A DNA stretch of 64,000 nt from an uncultured Mycobacteriaceae bacterium (GTDB lineage: Bacteria; Actinomycetota; Actinomycetes; Mycobacteriales; Mycobacteriaceae). Under the pieces are notes generated by a model. The model did no database searches and was not told the origin of the DNA. It saw only the letters and a program-made list of their open reading frames with translations. The translations under genes and the position numbers were made by a program. The DNA is taken from the NCBI GenBank assembly GCA_902826815.1, contig CADEGF010000003.1, positions 124,001 through 188,000 on the forward strand, in the 5' to 3' direction. Positions 17,979 to 27,898 of this stretch are shown here, piece after piece. Position 1 is the stretch's first letter; each line of letters starts with the position of its first letter.

Positions 17979-20303
17979 ATGCCTGAAGCAATCTCAGTGC
18001 CGGTGTTGTTTGTCAGCGAACCGATCGTGCTGCCGACCATGGTGGTACCCATCGAGCTCGACGACGCCGCCCGTACGGCGGTGGACGCCGCGCAGGCAAG
18101 CGAAAGCGGAAAACTGCTGATCGCCCCGCGGCTCGATGACCGCTACCCCACTTACGGCGTACTCGCGTCGATCGTGCAGGTTGGGCGCATCGCAGGCGGT
18201 GGCGGATCGGTCGCGGTGGTCCGCGGTGAACGTCGCGCCCACATCGGTACCGGGACAACCGGCCCCGGTGCTGCGCTGTGGGTCGAGGTGACCGAGGTCG
18301 ACGACGCAGATCCGACCGACGAGACCCGCGCGCTGGCCGCCGAATACAAGAAGCTGCTGCTGGCGATGCTGCAGCGGCGCGAAGCCTGGCAGATCGTCGA
18401 CTTCGTCAACAAGCTGAGCGACCCGTCGCAACTTGCCGACACGGCGGGCTATGCCTCCTACCTGACCGACCCGCAGAAGCGGCAGTTGCTGGAGACACCC
18501 GACGTCGCCGAGCGGCTGCGCGCACTGATCGACTGGACCAGTGGCCATCTCGCCGAGACCGAGGTCAACGACAAGATCGCCGATGACGTCCGCGAGGGCA
18601 TGGAGAAGACGCAGAAGGAATTCCTGCTGCGCCAGCAGCTGGCTGCCATCCGCAAGGAACTCGGCGAGGGCGAACCCGACGGGTCCGACGACTACCGAGC
18701 CCGCATCGAGGCCGCCGATCTGCCGGAGAAGGTCCGCGAAGCGGCGCTGCGCGAGGTCGGCAAGCTGGAACGCTCGAGCGAGCAGAGCCCTGAGGGCGGA
18801 TGGATCCGCACCTGGCTGGACACCGTGCTCGACCTGCCGTGGAACGTCACCACCGAGGACTCGACGGACCTGAAGGCCGCTCGCGCGATTCTCGACGCCG
18901 ACCACCACGGCCTGGAGGACGTCAAGGACCGCATCGTCGAATACCTGGCTGTTCGTGCCAGGCGGGCGCAGCGCGGGATGGCCGTCGTCGGTGGTCGTGG
19001 CTCCGGTGCCGTGATGGTGCTGGCTGGCCCGCCGGGCGTTGGCAAGACCTCGCTCGGTGAGAGCGTGGCACGGGCGTTGGGCCGCAAGTTCGTTCGTGTC
19101 GCCCTCGGTGGCGTGCGCGACGAGGCCGAGATCCGTGGACACCGTCGCACGTATGTCGGTGCGCTGCCCGGCCGCCTCGTGCGGGCGATCGGCGAGGCGG
19201 GATCGATGAACCCCGTCGTGCTGCTCGACGAGATCGACAAGGTCGGCTCGGATTACCGCGGCGACCCAAGTGCCGCGCTGCTCGAGGTGCTCGACCCTGC
19301 GCAGAACCACACGTTCCGCGACCACTACCTCGACCTGGATCTGGACCTGTCCGATGTGGTGTTCCTCGCGACGGCCAACGTCATCGAGAACATCCCGTCG
19401 GCGCTGCTGGACCGGATGGAGCTGGTGCAGATCGACGGCTACACCGAGGACGACAAGGTTGCCATCGCCCGCGACTTCCTGCTGCCCCGGCAGCGCGAGC
19501 GGGCGGCGCTGACCACCGACGAGGTCACGGTGACCGAGGACGCGCTGCGCAAGATCGCCGCGGACTACACCCGCGAGCCGGGGGTGCGGCAGTTCGAGCG
19601 GCTGCTCGCCAAGGCGATGCGCAAGGCCACCACCAAGCTGGCGGAGAATCCCGGCGCATTGGTGATCGACGAGCCGGATCTCGTTGACTACCTTGGCCGT
19701 CCGAGGTTCACGCCCGAGTCGAACGAGCGCACCGCGGTGCCCGGCGTTGCCACCGGCCTTGCCGTCACCGGACTCGGTGGCGACGTGCTCTACATCGAGG
19801 CCAACGGCAACGACGGAGAGCCGGGTCTGAAGCTGACCGGCCAACTCGGCGACGTGATGAAGGAGTCGGCGCAGATCGCGCTCTCCTACGTGCGAGCCCA
19901 CGCCGAGCAATTGGGGGTCGACCCCAAGGCGCTGGACCGCCAGATCCACGTGCACGTGCCTGCGGGCGCGGTGCCCAAGGACGGCCCGTCGGCGGGCGTC
20001 ACGATGGTCACCGCGCTGGTGTCGATGGCCACCGGTCGCCAGGTCCGTTCCGATGTCGGCATGACCGGAGAGGTGACGCTCAACGGGCGGGTGCTGCCGA
20101 TCGGCGGAGTCAAGCAGAAGCTGCTGGCCGCCCAACGCGCAGGATTGTCAACGGTTTTCATCCCGCAACGCAATGAGCCCGACCTGGACGACGTCCCGGC
20201 CGAGGTGCTCGAGTCGCTCGATGTGCGGCCGATGACCGATGTCGCCGACATCATCGTGGCGGCGCTCGAGCCGGCGCAGGAGTTGGCGACCAGCGCGGCC
20301 TGA
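17979..20303 (+). CDS. lon: Lon ATP-dependent protease
   Basis: 774 residues: N-terminal substrate-binding domain (VPVLFVSEPIVLPTMVVPIEL), AAA+ module with Walker A GPPGVGKT at 350-357 and Walker B VVLLDEIDK, and C-terminal protease domain with the Ser-Lys dyad (Ser671 in KDGPSAG and Lys712 in GGVKQK). Degrades misfolded and regulatory proteins in the cytoplasm. ATG at 17979 has GGAGG five bases upstream. To my knowledge M. smegmatis has Lon while M. tuberculosis lacks it, so this helps place the organism. No HAIR (HspR) sequence was seen upstream. Confidence 0.95.
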   Translation: MPEAISVPVLFVSEPIVLPTMVVPIELDDAARTAVDAAQASESGKLLIAPRLDDRYPTYGVLASIVQVGRIAGGGGSVAVVRGERRAHIGTGTTGPGAALWVEVTEVDDADPTDETRALAAEYKKLLLAMLQRREAWQIVDFVNKLSDPSQLADTAGYASYLTDPQKRQLLETPDVAERLRALIDWTSGHLAETEVNDKIADDVREGMEKTQKEFLLRQQLAAIRKELGEGEPDGSDDYRARIEAADLPEKVREAALREVGKLERSSEQSPEGGWIRTWLDTVLDLPWNVTTEDSTDLKAARAILDADHHGLEDVKDRIVEYLAVRARRAQRGMAVVGGRGSGAVMVLAGPPGVGKTSLGESVARALGRKFVRVALGGVRDEAEIRGHRRTYVGALPGRLVRAIGEAGSMNPVVLLDEIDKVGSDYRGDPSAALLEVLDPAQNHTFRDHYLDLDLDLSDVVFLATANVIENIPSALLDRMELVQIDGYTEDDKVAIARDFLLPRQRERAALTTDEVTVTEDALRKIAADYTREPGVRQFERLLAKAMRKATTKLAENPGALVIDEPDLVDYLGRPRFTPESNERTAVPGVATGLAVTGLGGDVLYIEANGNDGEPGLKLTGQLGDVMKESAQIALSYVRAHAEQLGVDPKALDRQIHVHVPAGAVPKDGPSAGVTMVTALVSMATGRQVRSDVGMTGEVTLNGRVLPIGGVKQKLLAAQRAGLSTVFIPQRNEPDLDDVPAEVLESLDVRPMTDVADIIVAALEPAQELATSAA

Positions 20304-20313
20304 GGAATTCCCA

Positions 20314-20373
20314 GCGAGCGTGCGCGTTTGTACGGTCTGACACGGTGTGTCGCGTACAGACACGCACGCTCGC
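20314..20373. repeat. 60-bp near-perfect palindrome
   Basis: 21-base arms (20314-20334 and 20353-20373) beginning GCGAGCGTGCG match in 19 of 21 positions. The 18-base centre contains an inner stem GACAC/GTGTC. It lies 11 bases after lon and could fold into one long hairpin and end lon transcription. The sequence type (GCGAGCGTGCG with TGTACG) resembles short palindromes scattered between mycobacterial genes; that is from memory. Confidence 0.7.
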
Positions 20374-20528
20374 GGGATACCCGGAATCGGCTGACTTGCA
20401 GGATCTCTCGAAGGACAGGGTGCTGCGGCTGCTGAGTCATCTGCGCGGTGAGCCGGTCAGTGACTTCGCAGGCACCGTCGGTATCGAGCAGTTCACCGAC
20501 CGCATTCAACCGCGATCCCCTGGACTAG
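20374..20528. other. Unassigned sequence before the LLM relic
   Basis: About 155 bases between the palindrome and the recognisable LLM relic. Short open frames exist on both strands, but none has a recognisable product or ribosome-binding site. It may be unrelated filler or the unrecognisable 5' part of the decayed gene. Confidence 0.4.
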
Positions 20529-21002
20529 CCGAAAGTGTCGGCGATCTGGGCCGGCCAGCAAGGGATCAACTACCTGACGAGCTCGGTGGTGAGCAGCGAT
20601 GGCACCGAAAGCCGCGACTTCGCGACCATCCAGGGTGAGCAGATCGACGCCTTCCGCGCGGCACACCCGCAACCCGAGCGGGCACGGGTGTCACAGGGAC
20701 TGGTCGTCATCCCAACAGATTCGGCCACCGACGACCAGATCCGGCGCCACCGCGACTATGCCGCAAGCAGATTCGAGCGCACCAAGAAACCCCAAGGAGC
20801 GCGCGGAATGCTGTTCTCCCCCGACTACGTCGGCCCGTCCGACTAACTCGCAGACCAACTGTTCGCCCACGCCGGGTTTCAGCGCGCCAGTGAGGTCGCG
20901 TTCGCTCTGCCGTTCACGTTCGGCGCCGACGATTACACCCAGATCATCGATGACCTCGCCGAAAAGCTCGGTCCCGCGCTCGGTTGGACGCCTGCCCAGT
21001 AG
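20529..21002 (+). pseudogene. LLM-class flavin oxidoreductase, decayed C-terminal part
   Basis: From PKVSAIWAGQQGINYLTS onward the translation is the C-terminal half of a luciferase-like monooxygenase-class oxidoreductase. It runs cleanly to LFSPDYVGPSD, hits TAA at 20844-20846, then continues in the same frame with LADQLFAHAGFQRASEVAF to a second stop at 21002. The frame continuity shows one nonsense change, probably GAA to TAA (the family usually has DEL or EEL here). Another in-frame stop (20526) precedes the fragment and the N-terminal half is missing, so the gene is dead. Confidence 0.75.
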
Positions 21003-21011
21003 CGTCAACCC

Positions 21012-21344
21012 ATGGCGTACGACGAAGACCTGGCCGGCCGCATCCGCGAACTCCTCGGCGCACAGAAGGGCGTCGATGAGAAGCGAATGTTCGGCGGCCT
21101 GGCTTTTCTGATCAACGGGAACATGTCGGTGGCCGTCAGTGGCCGCGGTGGGCTGATGGTCCGCGTGCCACCCGCCGAAACCGACAAGCTGCTCGCCCGC
21201 GAACACGTCGAACCGATGGTGATGGCGGGTCGCGAGACTCGCGGGTGGGTGCGGGTGTCCGTCGACGGCGTGAAGACCAAACGCCAATTGCAGTCCTGGG
21301 TGACCCGCGGAACCGCCTACGCGCGGTCGCTACCGGCGAAGTGA
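21012..21344 (+). CDS. TfoX N-terminal domain protein
   Basis: 110 residues. YDEDLAGRIRELLG, then EKRMFGGLAFLINGNM and LMVRVPPAETDKLL match the TfoX/Sxy N-terminal domain, found alone in many actinobacteria. In gamma-proteobacteria TfoX controls competence, but the stand-alone domain has no assigned role here. Starts 9 bases after the LLM relic. No signal or membrane segment. Confidence 0.8.
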   Translation: MAYDEDLAGRIRELLGAQKGVDEKRMFGGLAFLINGNMSVAVSGRGGLMVRVPPAETDKLLAREHVEPMVMAGRETRGWVRVSVDGVKTKRQLQSWVTRGTAYARSLPAK

Positions 21345-21400
21345 AAGGCGACCCCCGGTTGAGCCGGCGAAATCAAGTTCCGGCACCCTGGTGACTCAGA

Positions 21401-21988
21401 ATGCGTGCCATATTTCTGACCTCGGCTGCGGTGTTGGTCGTCACGGCCTGCTCGGGTGGCGGCGTCGTCAACACCGGTGAGTGGGCGACCTTCCCGACGC
21501 CCGCCGCCCCGCTGGCGGCACAGCTGCCGCCCGTCGATTCCGCGCACATGGCCAACGCGTTCGACTTCGTCGGGTATCCGAACGACCTGGCGGCCTACTA
21601 CTTCGCCTCACCGAGCGGCCGTTGGCAGTGCGCGATCCTGCCCCGCGACAAGGCCGGGTGCCAAGCGACGGGTGGCGGCGCCTTGAGCATTGCGGGTGCA
21701 CCCGACACGGTGACGAACGCCGAGGGCGACGAGGCGGCGCCGAATGCGATCGTCGTCGAGCCGGATGGCGACGCGCAGTTCGTCGCATTGGACGAACCGG
21801 AGTTCTCGCCACCGCAATCGGCAACTGTCTTGCCGTTCAATCGGACTCTGATCGCTGCCCTTTTCCGGTGCAACGTTCAGGAGGCGACCGGGGTGTCGTG
21901 CCTGAGCGAGCAAAGTGGCAAAGGCTTCACGTTCAGCGCCGAGGAGTTCCTGCCGCAGTACAGCGAAGTACCTCTCGACGCGCCTTAG
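21401..21988 (+). CDS. Putative lipoprotein, copy 1 of a tandem pair
   Basis: 195 residues with a lipoprotein signal MRAIFLTSAAVLVVTAC and the lipidated Cys at residue 17. The mature protein has three conserved blocks shared with the next gene: YYFASPSGRWQCAILPRDKAGC, VLPFNRTL and SCLSEQSGKGFTFSAEEF, with pairs of Cys suggesting disulfides. Probably extracytoplasmic; function unknown. The copy-1 and copy-2 proteins both end QYSEVPLDAP. Confidence 0.7.
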   Translation: MRAIFLTSAAVLVVTACSGGGVVNTGEWATFPTPAAPLAAQLPPVDSAHMANAFDFVGYPNDLAAYYFASPSGRWQCAILPRDKAGCQATGGGALSIAGAPDTVTNAEGDEAAPNAIVVEPDGDAQFVALDEPEFSPPQSATVLPFNRTLIAALFRCNVQEATGVSCLSEQSGKGFTFSAEEFLPQYSEVPLDAP

Positions 21989-22110
21989 CGTTCGTGACGC
22001 CGCGTCAGGCTGTCCAGAAAGCGAAAGTTTCGCGCCACCGTCGAGTGGCTATGGCGTTTGCTGACCCCGGTCGTCGGGCGGAAAAGCGCATGCGGCACGA
22101 TATTGCCGAA

Positions 22111-22704
22111 ATGCGAGCCATAATTCTGACCTCTGCGGCGCTGATGGTCGTGACGGGGTGCACTTCCGAGCGGGTCGTCAACACCAGCGAGTATGAGACG
22201 GCGACGTCGTCAGCCACCTCCATCACCCAGGCGCCGCCGCCGTTGCCACCCACGAGCCCCTCGCTCCTGGCCGACACGGCGGAATTCACCCAGGGTTCCG
22301 ATGGCAAGACGGCCTACTACTTCTCCACGCCCAGCGGTCGCTGGCAGTGCGCGATCCTGCCCAAGGACAAGGCCGGCTGTGAAGGCACAGGCAGCACATT
22401 GAGCATCGCGGATGCGCCGGACACCGTGCCGAACGCAGACGGTCAGCAGACACCCCCCGACGCGATCGTCGTCACCGCGCAGGGTGACGCCCGCTTCGTC
22501 GCCGTCGACCCCGCGCAGTTTGCACCGCCCGTTCCCGCCAGCGTTCTGCCGTTCAACCGGACGTTGGCCGTCGCCGGTTTCCGGTGCAACATCCAGGAGA
22601 CGACAGGCGTGTCGTGCCTCAGCGAGCAGAGCGGCAAGGGCTTCACGTTCAGCGCGGATGGCTTCAACCTGCAGTACAGCGAAGTACCGCTCGACGCGCC
22701 CTAA
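22111..22704 (+). CDS. Putative lipoprotein, copy 2 of a tandem pair
   Basis: 197 residues, MRAIILTSAALMVVTGC, lipidated Cys17, then a Ser/Thr/Pro-rich linker. It shares with copy 1 the WQCAILP block, VLPFNRTL and SCLSEQSGKGFTFSA. The start at 22111 reproduces the start of copy 1 and is preferred over an ATG at 22090. 122 bases separate the copies. A recent local duplication is the simplest explanation. Function unknown. Confidence 0.7.
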   Translation: MRAIILTSAALMVVTGCTSERVVNTSEYETATSSATSITQAPPPLPPTSPSLLADTAEFTQGSDGKTAYYFSTPSGRWQCAILPKDKAGCEGTGSTLSIADAPDTVPNADGQQTPPDAIVVTAQGDARFVAVDPAQFAPPVPASVLPFNRTLAVAGFRCNIQETTGVSCLSEQSGKGFTFSADGFNLQYSEVPLDAP

Positions 22705-22743
22705 GGCGCCTTTGAACGGCTCTGAACGGGGTAGCGTCGAGTC

Positions 22744-23979
22744 ATGTCGTCAGAATCGAAGACCTTCGCGATCGTCGGCGGTGGACTTGCCGGGGCGAAG
22801 GCAGCTGAAGCGTTGCGCGACAAAGACTTCGCCGGCGAAGTCGTGCTGTTCGCCGCCGAAGAGCATCTGCCCTACGAGCGTCCTCCGCTGTCGAAGGAAT
22901 ACCTGGCGGGTAAGAAGACGCTCGACGAGTTCACCGCGGCGTCGTCGGCCTGGTACCGCGACCATCGCATCGACCTGCGGCTCGGCACCTCCGTGTCATC
23001 GCTGGACGCCCGTGCCCATCTGGTCGGGCTGCCCGACGGAAGCACGGTGGGCTACGACAGACTCCTGCTGGCCACCGGATCGGCGTCACGGCGGTTGCCG
23101 ATTCCGGGCGCCGACGCCGATGGCGTGCACTATCTGCGCACGGTCGACGACTCCGATGCACTCAGCGCCGCTGTGACGAGCGGTTCCTCGCTGGCCGTGG
23201 TGGGCGGCGGCTGGATCGGGCTCGAGGTGGCCGCCGACGCGCGCAGGCGCGGGGCGAACGTGACCGTGGTTGAGGCTGCCGAATTGCCCCTTCTCGGCGC
23301 GCTCGGTCGTGAGGTCGCCGAGGTGTTCGCCAAGCTGCACCGCGAGAACGGTGTCGATCTGCGACTCGGGACCGCCGTCGAAGAGATCACCACGACTGAC
23401 GGAACAGCGACAGGCCTGCGACTCGGGGACGGGTCCACCGTCGACGCCGACGCCGTGCTCGTCGCTGTCGGAGCGGCGCCGAACACCGAACTGGCGAGGG
23501 CGGCGGGCCTGTCGATGGCACCAGACGGGGGTGTGGCGGTCGACTCTGTGTTGCAGACCAGCGACCCCGACATCTTTGCCGTTGGCGACATCGCATCGGC
23601 GCAGCATCCGTTGTTCGGCACTCGTATCCGTACCGAGCATTGGGCCAACGCGCTCAAGCAACCCGCCGCTGCCGTCGCGGGCATGCTCGGCGCGCCGACC
23701 GAATACGCGGAGTTGCCGTACTTCTTCACCGATCAATACGACCTCGGCATGGAGTACGTCGGCTACGCGCGTGACTACGCGCGAGTCGTGTTCCGCGGCG
23801 ACGTGGACGGCCGCGAGTTCGTCGCCTTCTGGCTCGACGGGGACAACCGGGTGCTGGCGGGGATGAACGCCAACGTCTGGGATGTGCTCGACGACGTAAA
23901 ATCGCTCATCCGGTCGCAGTCGCCGGTCGACCCGGACAGGCTCGCAGATCCGCAGCAGGCGCTGGGCTCGCTTATTTGA
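22744..23979 (+). CDS. FAD-dependent ferredoxin/rubredoxin reductase
   Basis: 411 residues. N-terminal FAD Rossmann motif VGGGLAGAKAAEALR, NAD-binding motif VVGGGWIGLEVAADARRRG near residue 155, and the C-terminal FAD motif TSDPDIFAVGDIA. The family (Rv1869c-like) passes electrons from NAD(P)H to a ferredoxin or rubredoxin that feeds a cytochrome P450 or oxygenase. No ferredoxin is adjacent. It converges with the thiolase gene, the two overlapping by 8 bases. Confidence 0.88.
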   Translation: MSSESKTFAIVGGGLAGAKAAEALRDKDFAGEVVLFAAEEHLPYERPPLSKEYLAGKKTLDEFTAASSAWYRDHRIDLRLGTSVSSLDARAHLVGLPDGSTVGYDRLLLATGSASRRLPIPGADADGVHYLRTVDDSDALSAAVTSGSSLAVVGGGWIGLEVAADARRRGANVTVVEAAELPLLGALGREVAEVFAKLHRENGVDLRLGTAVEEITTTDGTATGLRLGDGSTVDADAVLVAVGAAPNTELARAAGLSMAPDGGVAVDSVLQTSDPDIFAVGDIASAQHPLFGTRIRTEHWANALKQPAAAVAGMLGAPTEYAELPYFFTDQYDLGMEYVGYARDYARVVFRGDVDGREFVAFWLDGDNRVLAGMNANVWDVLDDVKSLIRSQSPVDPDRLADPQQALGSLI

Positions 23980-25447
23980 GGTTGGCGGTGCCGTCGGGAT
24001 GTACCGCCACCTTCGCTCCCGCGATGTCCTCGCGGACGGTCACGTCTGCTTCGGCCGCGTCGGCGATGACCGCAAGCGTTCGGGAGTCATCCGGGGTGCG
24101 CACCGCCAGGAAGGCCTTCTCCGCGGCACCGTCGCGGCCGAACGGCGTGGTCCATGCTTCGACCGTGCCGACGCCGGTCCATTCCACTTCGGCGGCCCTC
24201 GTCGGTTCGGCATCGACAGTCGATTGCACATCTTCCCAACGGAATTCGTGCGCAGACGGCTCCGAACCATAGACGCCGAAGCTGTGCTTGGTCAGGTATC
24301 CGCCATTGGCTGTGATCAAACCGAGCTGTCCGGACGTGCCTGCCAACCGCTCGGCCATCGTGGCGATCGAATGCGTGACGTAGTTGTTCCACGGGCCACC
24401 GGCGAACGTAAGACCGCCGGTTACGGTCAGCGGACGGTCTGCATCGCCGAGCGGCAGCCCCAATTCGGCCGCCGCGACCTGGACTGCCGACGGGAAGCAC
24501 GAGTACACGTCGATGAGGTCGACATCATCGGGGCCCACGCCTGCCAGTTCGAGTGCCCGCCGACCACCGATCCGTATCGCGGGCGACCCGCTGAGCTCCA
24601 ACCGCTCGCCCACCGCATAGGTGTCGTGCGCGTCGGTGCCCGCGTGCGGGAAAACCCAACGGTCGGAGGGGATCTGCAGATGGGTGGCCTTGTCGACCGA
24701 CGCGAGGATGACCACCGCACCCTGGTCGACCATATTGTTGGAGTTCATCAACTTGGTGTAGGGCCAGCTGATCATCCGGTTGCCGTCGCCCGCCTGCCAG
24801 ATCTCGGAAGCGGACAGCGCTGTTCGGCTCCAGGCATGAGGGTTGGTGTGCGCCACCTCGCTGAACCGCGACCACAGCTCGCCGACCCGTTCGCGATGGT
24901 CGTCGGTCGACTCCCCCGCCTTGATGCGCAACGCCTGTTCGAACAGCGGGTAGACATACGCAGGCCGGTCCAGATTGATACGCAGCTCCGCGGGCCCCAC
25001 CATCGGCAGATTCTCGTTGGCACCCTCGGCGAACGGCACCGACTCGTCTTCGCTCGTCCAGTCCGGCTTCAACCCGCGGTTGCGCAATCGCGTTCTGGTG
25101 CGGAAGGTTTCAGCGCCTGCGATCAGAACCAGGTCTGCGCGGCCCGACTGGATGTCACGGCACGCCTGGTTGACAAGGGTCTGCGGGACGTTGCCCCCTA
25201 CTCCCGTGTAGCGCGTCGATGCGTCGGTCGCGCGGATCCGTTGCGCCAGCAGTCGGCCAGGATCGCGGTAGCGCCAGGACAGGATGTTGACGATGCGCAC
25301 CGAGTCCACCGCCTGCAGCACCCGAGGATCGGCGGCGGCGCGTGCTGCGGCGGCCATCAGGTCGATCGGTTCGGCTTCCGGGTTCTCGTCGAGTTGGTTG
25401 ACCTGTCCGTAGCCGACGAGCACCGGCGTTCTGGGTGGTGGTGTCAC
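23972..25447 (-). CDS. Thiolase-family acyl-CoA acetyltransferase (Rv1867-like)
   Basis: 491 residues. Opens PVLVGYGQVNQLDENPEAEPIDLMAAAARAA and contains GGNVPQTLVNQACRDIQSG in the position of the thiolase nucleophile segment, then VDLIDVYSCFPSAVQVAAAELG. This is an SCP-x-like thiolase subgroup whose exact substrate is unknown; lipid or sterol side-chain breakdown is plausible. The GTG start overlaps the stop of the CoA-transferase gene as GTGA, giving a coupled pair, as in Rv1866/Rv1867. Confidence 0.85.
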   Translation of the reverse strand: MTPPPRTPVLVGYGQVNQLDENPEAEPIDLMAAAARAAADPRVLQAVDSVRIVNILSWRYRDPGRLLAQRIRATDASTRYTGVGGNVPQTLVNQACRDIQSGRADLVLIAGAETFRTRTRLRNRGLKPDWTSEDESVPFAEGANENLPMVGPAELRINLDRPAYVYPLFEQALRIKAGESTDDHRERVGELWSRFSEVAHTNPHAWSRTALSASEIWQAGDGNRMISWPYTKLMNSNNMVDQGAVVILASVDKATHLQIPSDRWVFPHAGTDAHDTYAVGERLELSGSPAIRIGGRRALELAGVGPDDVDLIDVYSCFPSAVQVAAAELGLPLGDADRPLTVTGGLTFAGGPWNNYVTHSIATMAERLAGTSGQLGLITANGGYLTKHSFGVYGSEPSAHEFRWEDVQSTVDAEPTRAAEVEWTGVGTVEAWTTPFGRDGAAEKAFLAVRTPDDSRTLAVIADAAEADVTVREDIAGAKVAVHPDGTANLK

Positions 25448-27816
25448 TCTTGAGTCCTCGATGTGTCGGAGGGGTTGGCGGCGGTGAACAACACGCCGTC
25501 GGCGATCAGGCGGTCGATCTCATCGGTGTCCAGCGCCAGCAGCTTCTGGCAGATCTCGCGGGTGTGCTCACCTGCCAGAGGGGCGGGTCGCAGTTCGGCC
25601 CGTGGGATGCGGGCGAACACCGAGGGGCTGGTCTCCGTCGGCATCGGGTTGTCGAACAGCGGATGAACCATGTCCGTGAACAACTTTCGGTGCACCAGGG
25701 TGGGGTCGACGGGCACGTCGACCGCGCGGTTCATCGGCGCCGCAGGTACGCCGAGCCGCTGAAGTGTGTCCGCGACGACGTTCTTGCCCAGTCGCGATGT
25801 CCACGCGGACACGGCCTCCACGAGAGCCACTCGGTTCTTGGGCAACGTCGCGCCGCCCATCGCTGTTGCCAGGGCCTCACGATCCGAATCGTCACGAAGC
25901 GAGATCACGCACCATTCGTCCTCTCCCGCACACGGATAGACGGCGTGCACAGCGGGATCGTCGGCGACGGGCAGGTTGGCCGTCCTCGCGGCATCGACCA
26001 CGTAGCTCGTCGCAAGCTGGTTGACGGCCGACTCTGCCTGTGAGATGTGAACGTGGGCACCGGTTCCGGCGCTGTCACGCCCGATCAGCGACGCCAACGC
26101 CGCGACCGCGGTGATGCGGCCGACAACGTGGTCGGGAAACACAGTCGTGGCATCGAAAAACTCTGAGGAGAAGCCTCCTTCATATATCTCGGACGTCCAC
26201 AGCCTGGAGACGCCGGTGGTGGCACGCACCAGCGGCCCGTAGCCCATCTGTGCACTCCATGGTCCCGTCGCGCCGAACGCGCTGCTCTCGGCCAGCACGA
26301 TCCGCGGGTTGAGTCCGCGCAGCTTTTCGTACGGAAAGCCTAACGATGCAAGGGTTCCCGGTTTGAAGTTGGCGAACACGGCGTCGGCGTCTGCTACCAG
26401 GTCGGCGAAGATCTTCGCGCCATGCTCGTTGCGCAGGTCGAGGCCCAGTGCGTACTCGTTGCGGTGGGTCAACGCCCACGATCTGCTCATCACCTGGCCG
26501 GGGGGTGTTTGACGCAGACCGTCGGGGTAGGCGGCGCTCTCGATCTTGATGACCTCGGCACCGAGATCGGCGAACAACCTGCCGAGTTCGCCGCCTGCGA
26601 CGATGACGCCGAGATCCAGGATCCGCAAGCCGTCGAACGGCCGGTTCATCCTCGCGGTGCCGGGCGCATCACCAGCGCCGGATCGTGTTGATGTCCAAGC
26701 CGCTTCGTGCGCATTGACCGCAGGCGCGGGTCGGGCGAAGCCGACGTGGCGGCCGTCGACGACGAACGCGCCAACCGGCACCCTGGCCGCGACGCCCGGT
26801 GCGATCGCCGCATCCGTCAGCGCACCGACCGACTGGAAATGCTCGGAAGCCAACGTCTCCGCAGGGCTGAGCACAGCCGCGACCGGGACTCCCCTCGATT
26901 GCCCGGCCGTGACCAGTTCCTCCATCGTCTGCGTGGCGAACAGCTCGGCGAGCAGTGCATTGATTTCCTTGGATGCGGCGTAGCGGGCGGCGATCGTGTC
27001 GAACCTCGGATCGGCGAACTGCTCTGGATTGCCCAGCCACGAGCACATACCGCGCCATTGCCGCGGCGAAAGCAGGCACACCCGGACGTGGCCGTCACGG
27101 CACGCGAAAGTCGGATAGATCTGTTGGTTTCGGGGTCTGCCGCGCCACAACTCGCCGGATCGCTTCAACCCGACGGCGGCCTGGCCTTCAGAGCCGAACG
27201 GCGGATCGAGCGACTGAACGACCGCCTCGAAACGGGAGAAGTCGATGTAATCGCCGGCGCCGTAATGCAATCGGTGATAATAGGCGACCAGCGCGGCCCA
27301 CGCGGCCTGCACTGCGGCGGTCGCAGAGGCGAGGCCGTGCGGTGGCAGCACGGGGCGTCCCGTCGTCGGGCCCGATCGGGACAGCGCCGTGGACAGCGCA
27401 TAGAACACCGGGTCTGTGCCCGTCCACGATGCGCGTGGGCCGTCCTCGCCGAAGTCGGTCACCGACATCGCCACGAGGTGCCGGTACCGCATCGACAGCT
27501 CTGCACAGGATGTGCCGAACGCCGTCGCCCGGCCAGGATTGCCGCTGTCGACCACGATGTCGGCGTCCGCGGCCAGCTCGCTGAACCGTTGGCGATCGCG
27601 CGCGTCGTCGGGGTCGAGCACACATGCCCGCTTGTTGGCATTGTTCAGCGCGAAAGGAACGCTCGACCCGGCCACCCGAGGTGGCTGAGCCCGGCCCGCG
27701 GTACCGCCGGGCGGTTCCACCTTCAAAACGTCGGCACCGAGGTCGGCGAGGTGTCGGGTCACCGCGTCCGCCTCGCCTTCGCACAGGTCGAGCACCCGCA
27801 GTTCCGCCAGCAGCAC
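25444..27816 (-). CDS. Two-domain CaiB/BaiF CoA-transferase (Rv1866-like)
   Basis: 790 residues made of two class III CoA-transferase modules, residues about 1-380 and 395-790. Each begins with [32 protein letters not shown] or the matching [30 protein letters not shown]. Such enzymes move CoA between acyl groups. The fused layout is seen in mycobacterial Rv1866. GTG at 27816 ([11 protein letters not shown]) is chosen because it gives the expected size; the frame continues to 27906 but would cross the phosphoketolase start. Coupled to the thiolase downstream. Confidence 0.85.
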   Translation of the reverse strand: MLLAELRVLDLCEGEADAVTRHLADLGADVLKVEPPGGTAGRAQPPRVAGSSVPFALNNANKRACVLDPDDARDRQRFSELAADADIVVDSGNPGRATAFGTSCAELSMRYRHLVAMSVTDFGEDGPRASWTGTDPVFYALSTALSRSGPTTGRPVLPPHGLASATAAVQAAWAALVAYYHRLHYGAGDYIDFSRFEAVVQSLDPPFGSEGQAAVGLKRSGELWRGRPRNQQIYPTFACRDGHVRVCLLSPRQWRGMCSWLGNPEQFADPRFDTIAARYAASKEINALLAELFATQTMEELVTAGQSRGVPVAAVLSPAETLASEHFQSVGALTDAAIAPGVAARVPVGAFVVDGRHVGFARPAPAVNAHEAAWTSTRSGAGDAPGTARMNRPFDGLRILDLGVIVAGGELGRLFADLGAEVIKIESAAYPDGLRQTPPGQVMSRSWALTHRNEYALGLDLRNEHGAKIFADLVADADAVFANFKPGTLASLGFPYEKLRGLNPRIVLAESSAFGATGPWSAQMGYGPLVRATTGVSRLWTSEIYEGGFSSEFFDATTVFPDHVVGRITAVAALASLIGRDSAGTGAHVHISQAESAVNQLATSYVVDAARTANLPVADDPAVHAVYPCAGEDEWCVISLRDDSDREALATAMGGATLPKNRVALVEAVSAWTSRLGKNVVADTLQRLGVPAAPMNRAVDVPVDPTLVHRKLFTDMVHPLFDNPMPTETSPSVFARIPRAELRPAPLAGEHTREICQKLLALDTDEIDRLIADGVLFTAANPSDTSRTQE

Positions 27817-27898
27817 GCCCGTCAGGTTAGTGGGTAGTCCCAGAGCAGCGGGGTACCAGTCCCTCGCCGAATTCATCTGCTGTGACGACAATGGCGAT

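Noticed and set aside
17994-20135. 713-codon antisense frame across lon
   Set aside because: Shadow of lon; composition and lack of any motif or ribosome-binding site.
20345-20638. 97-codon frame between lon and the LLM relic
   Set aside because: Begins inside the palindrome, has no ribosome-binding site, and its second half is out of frame with the clear LLM sequence.
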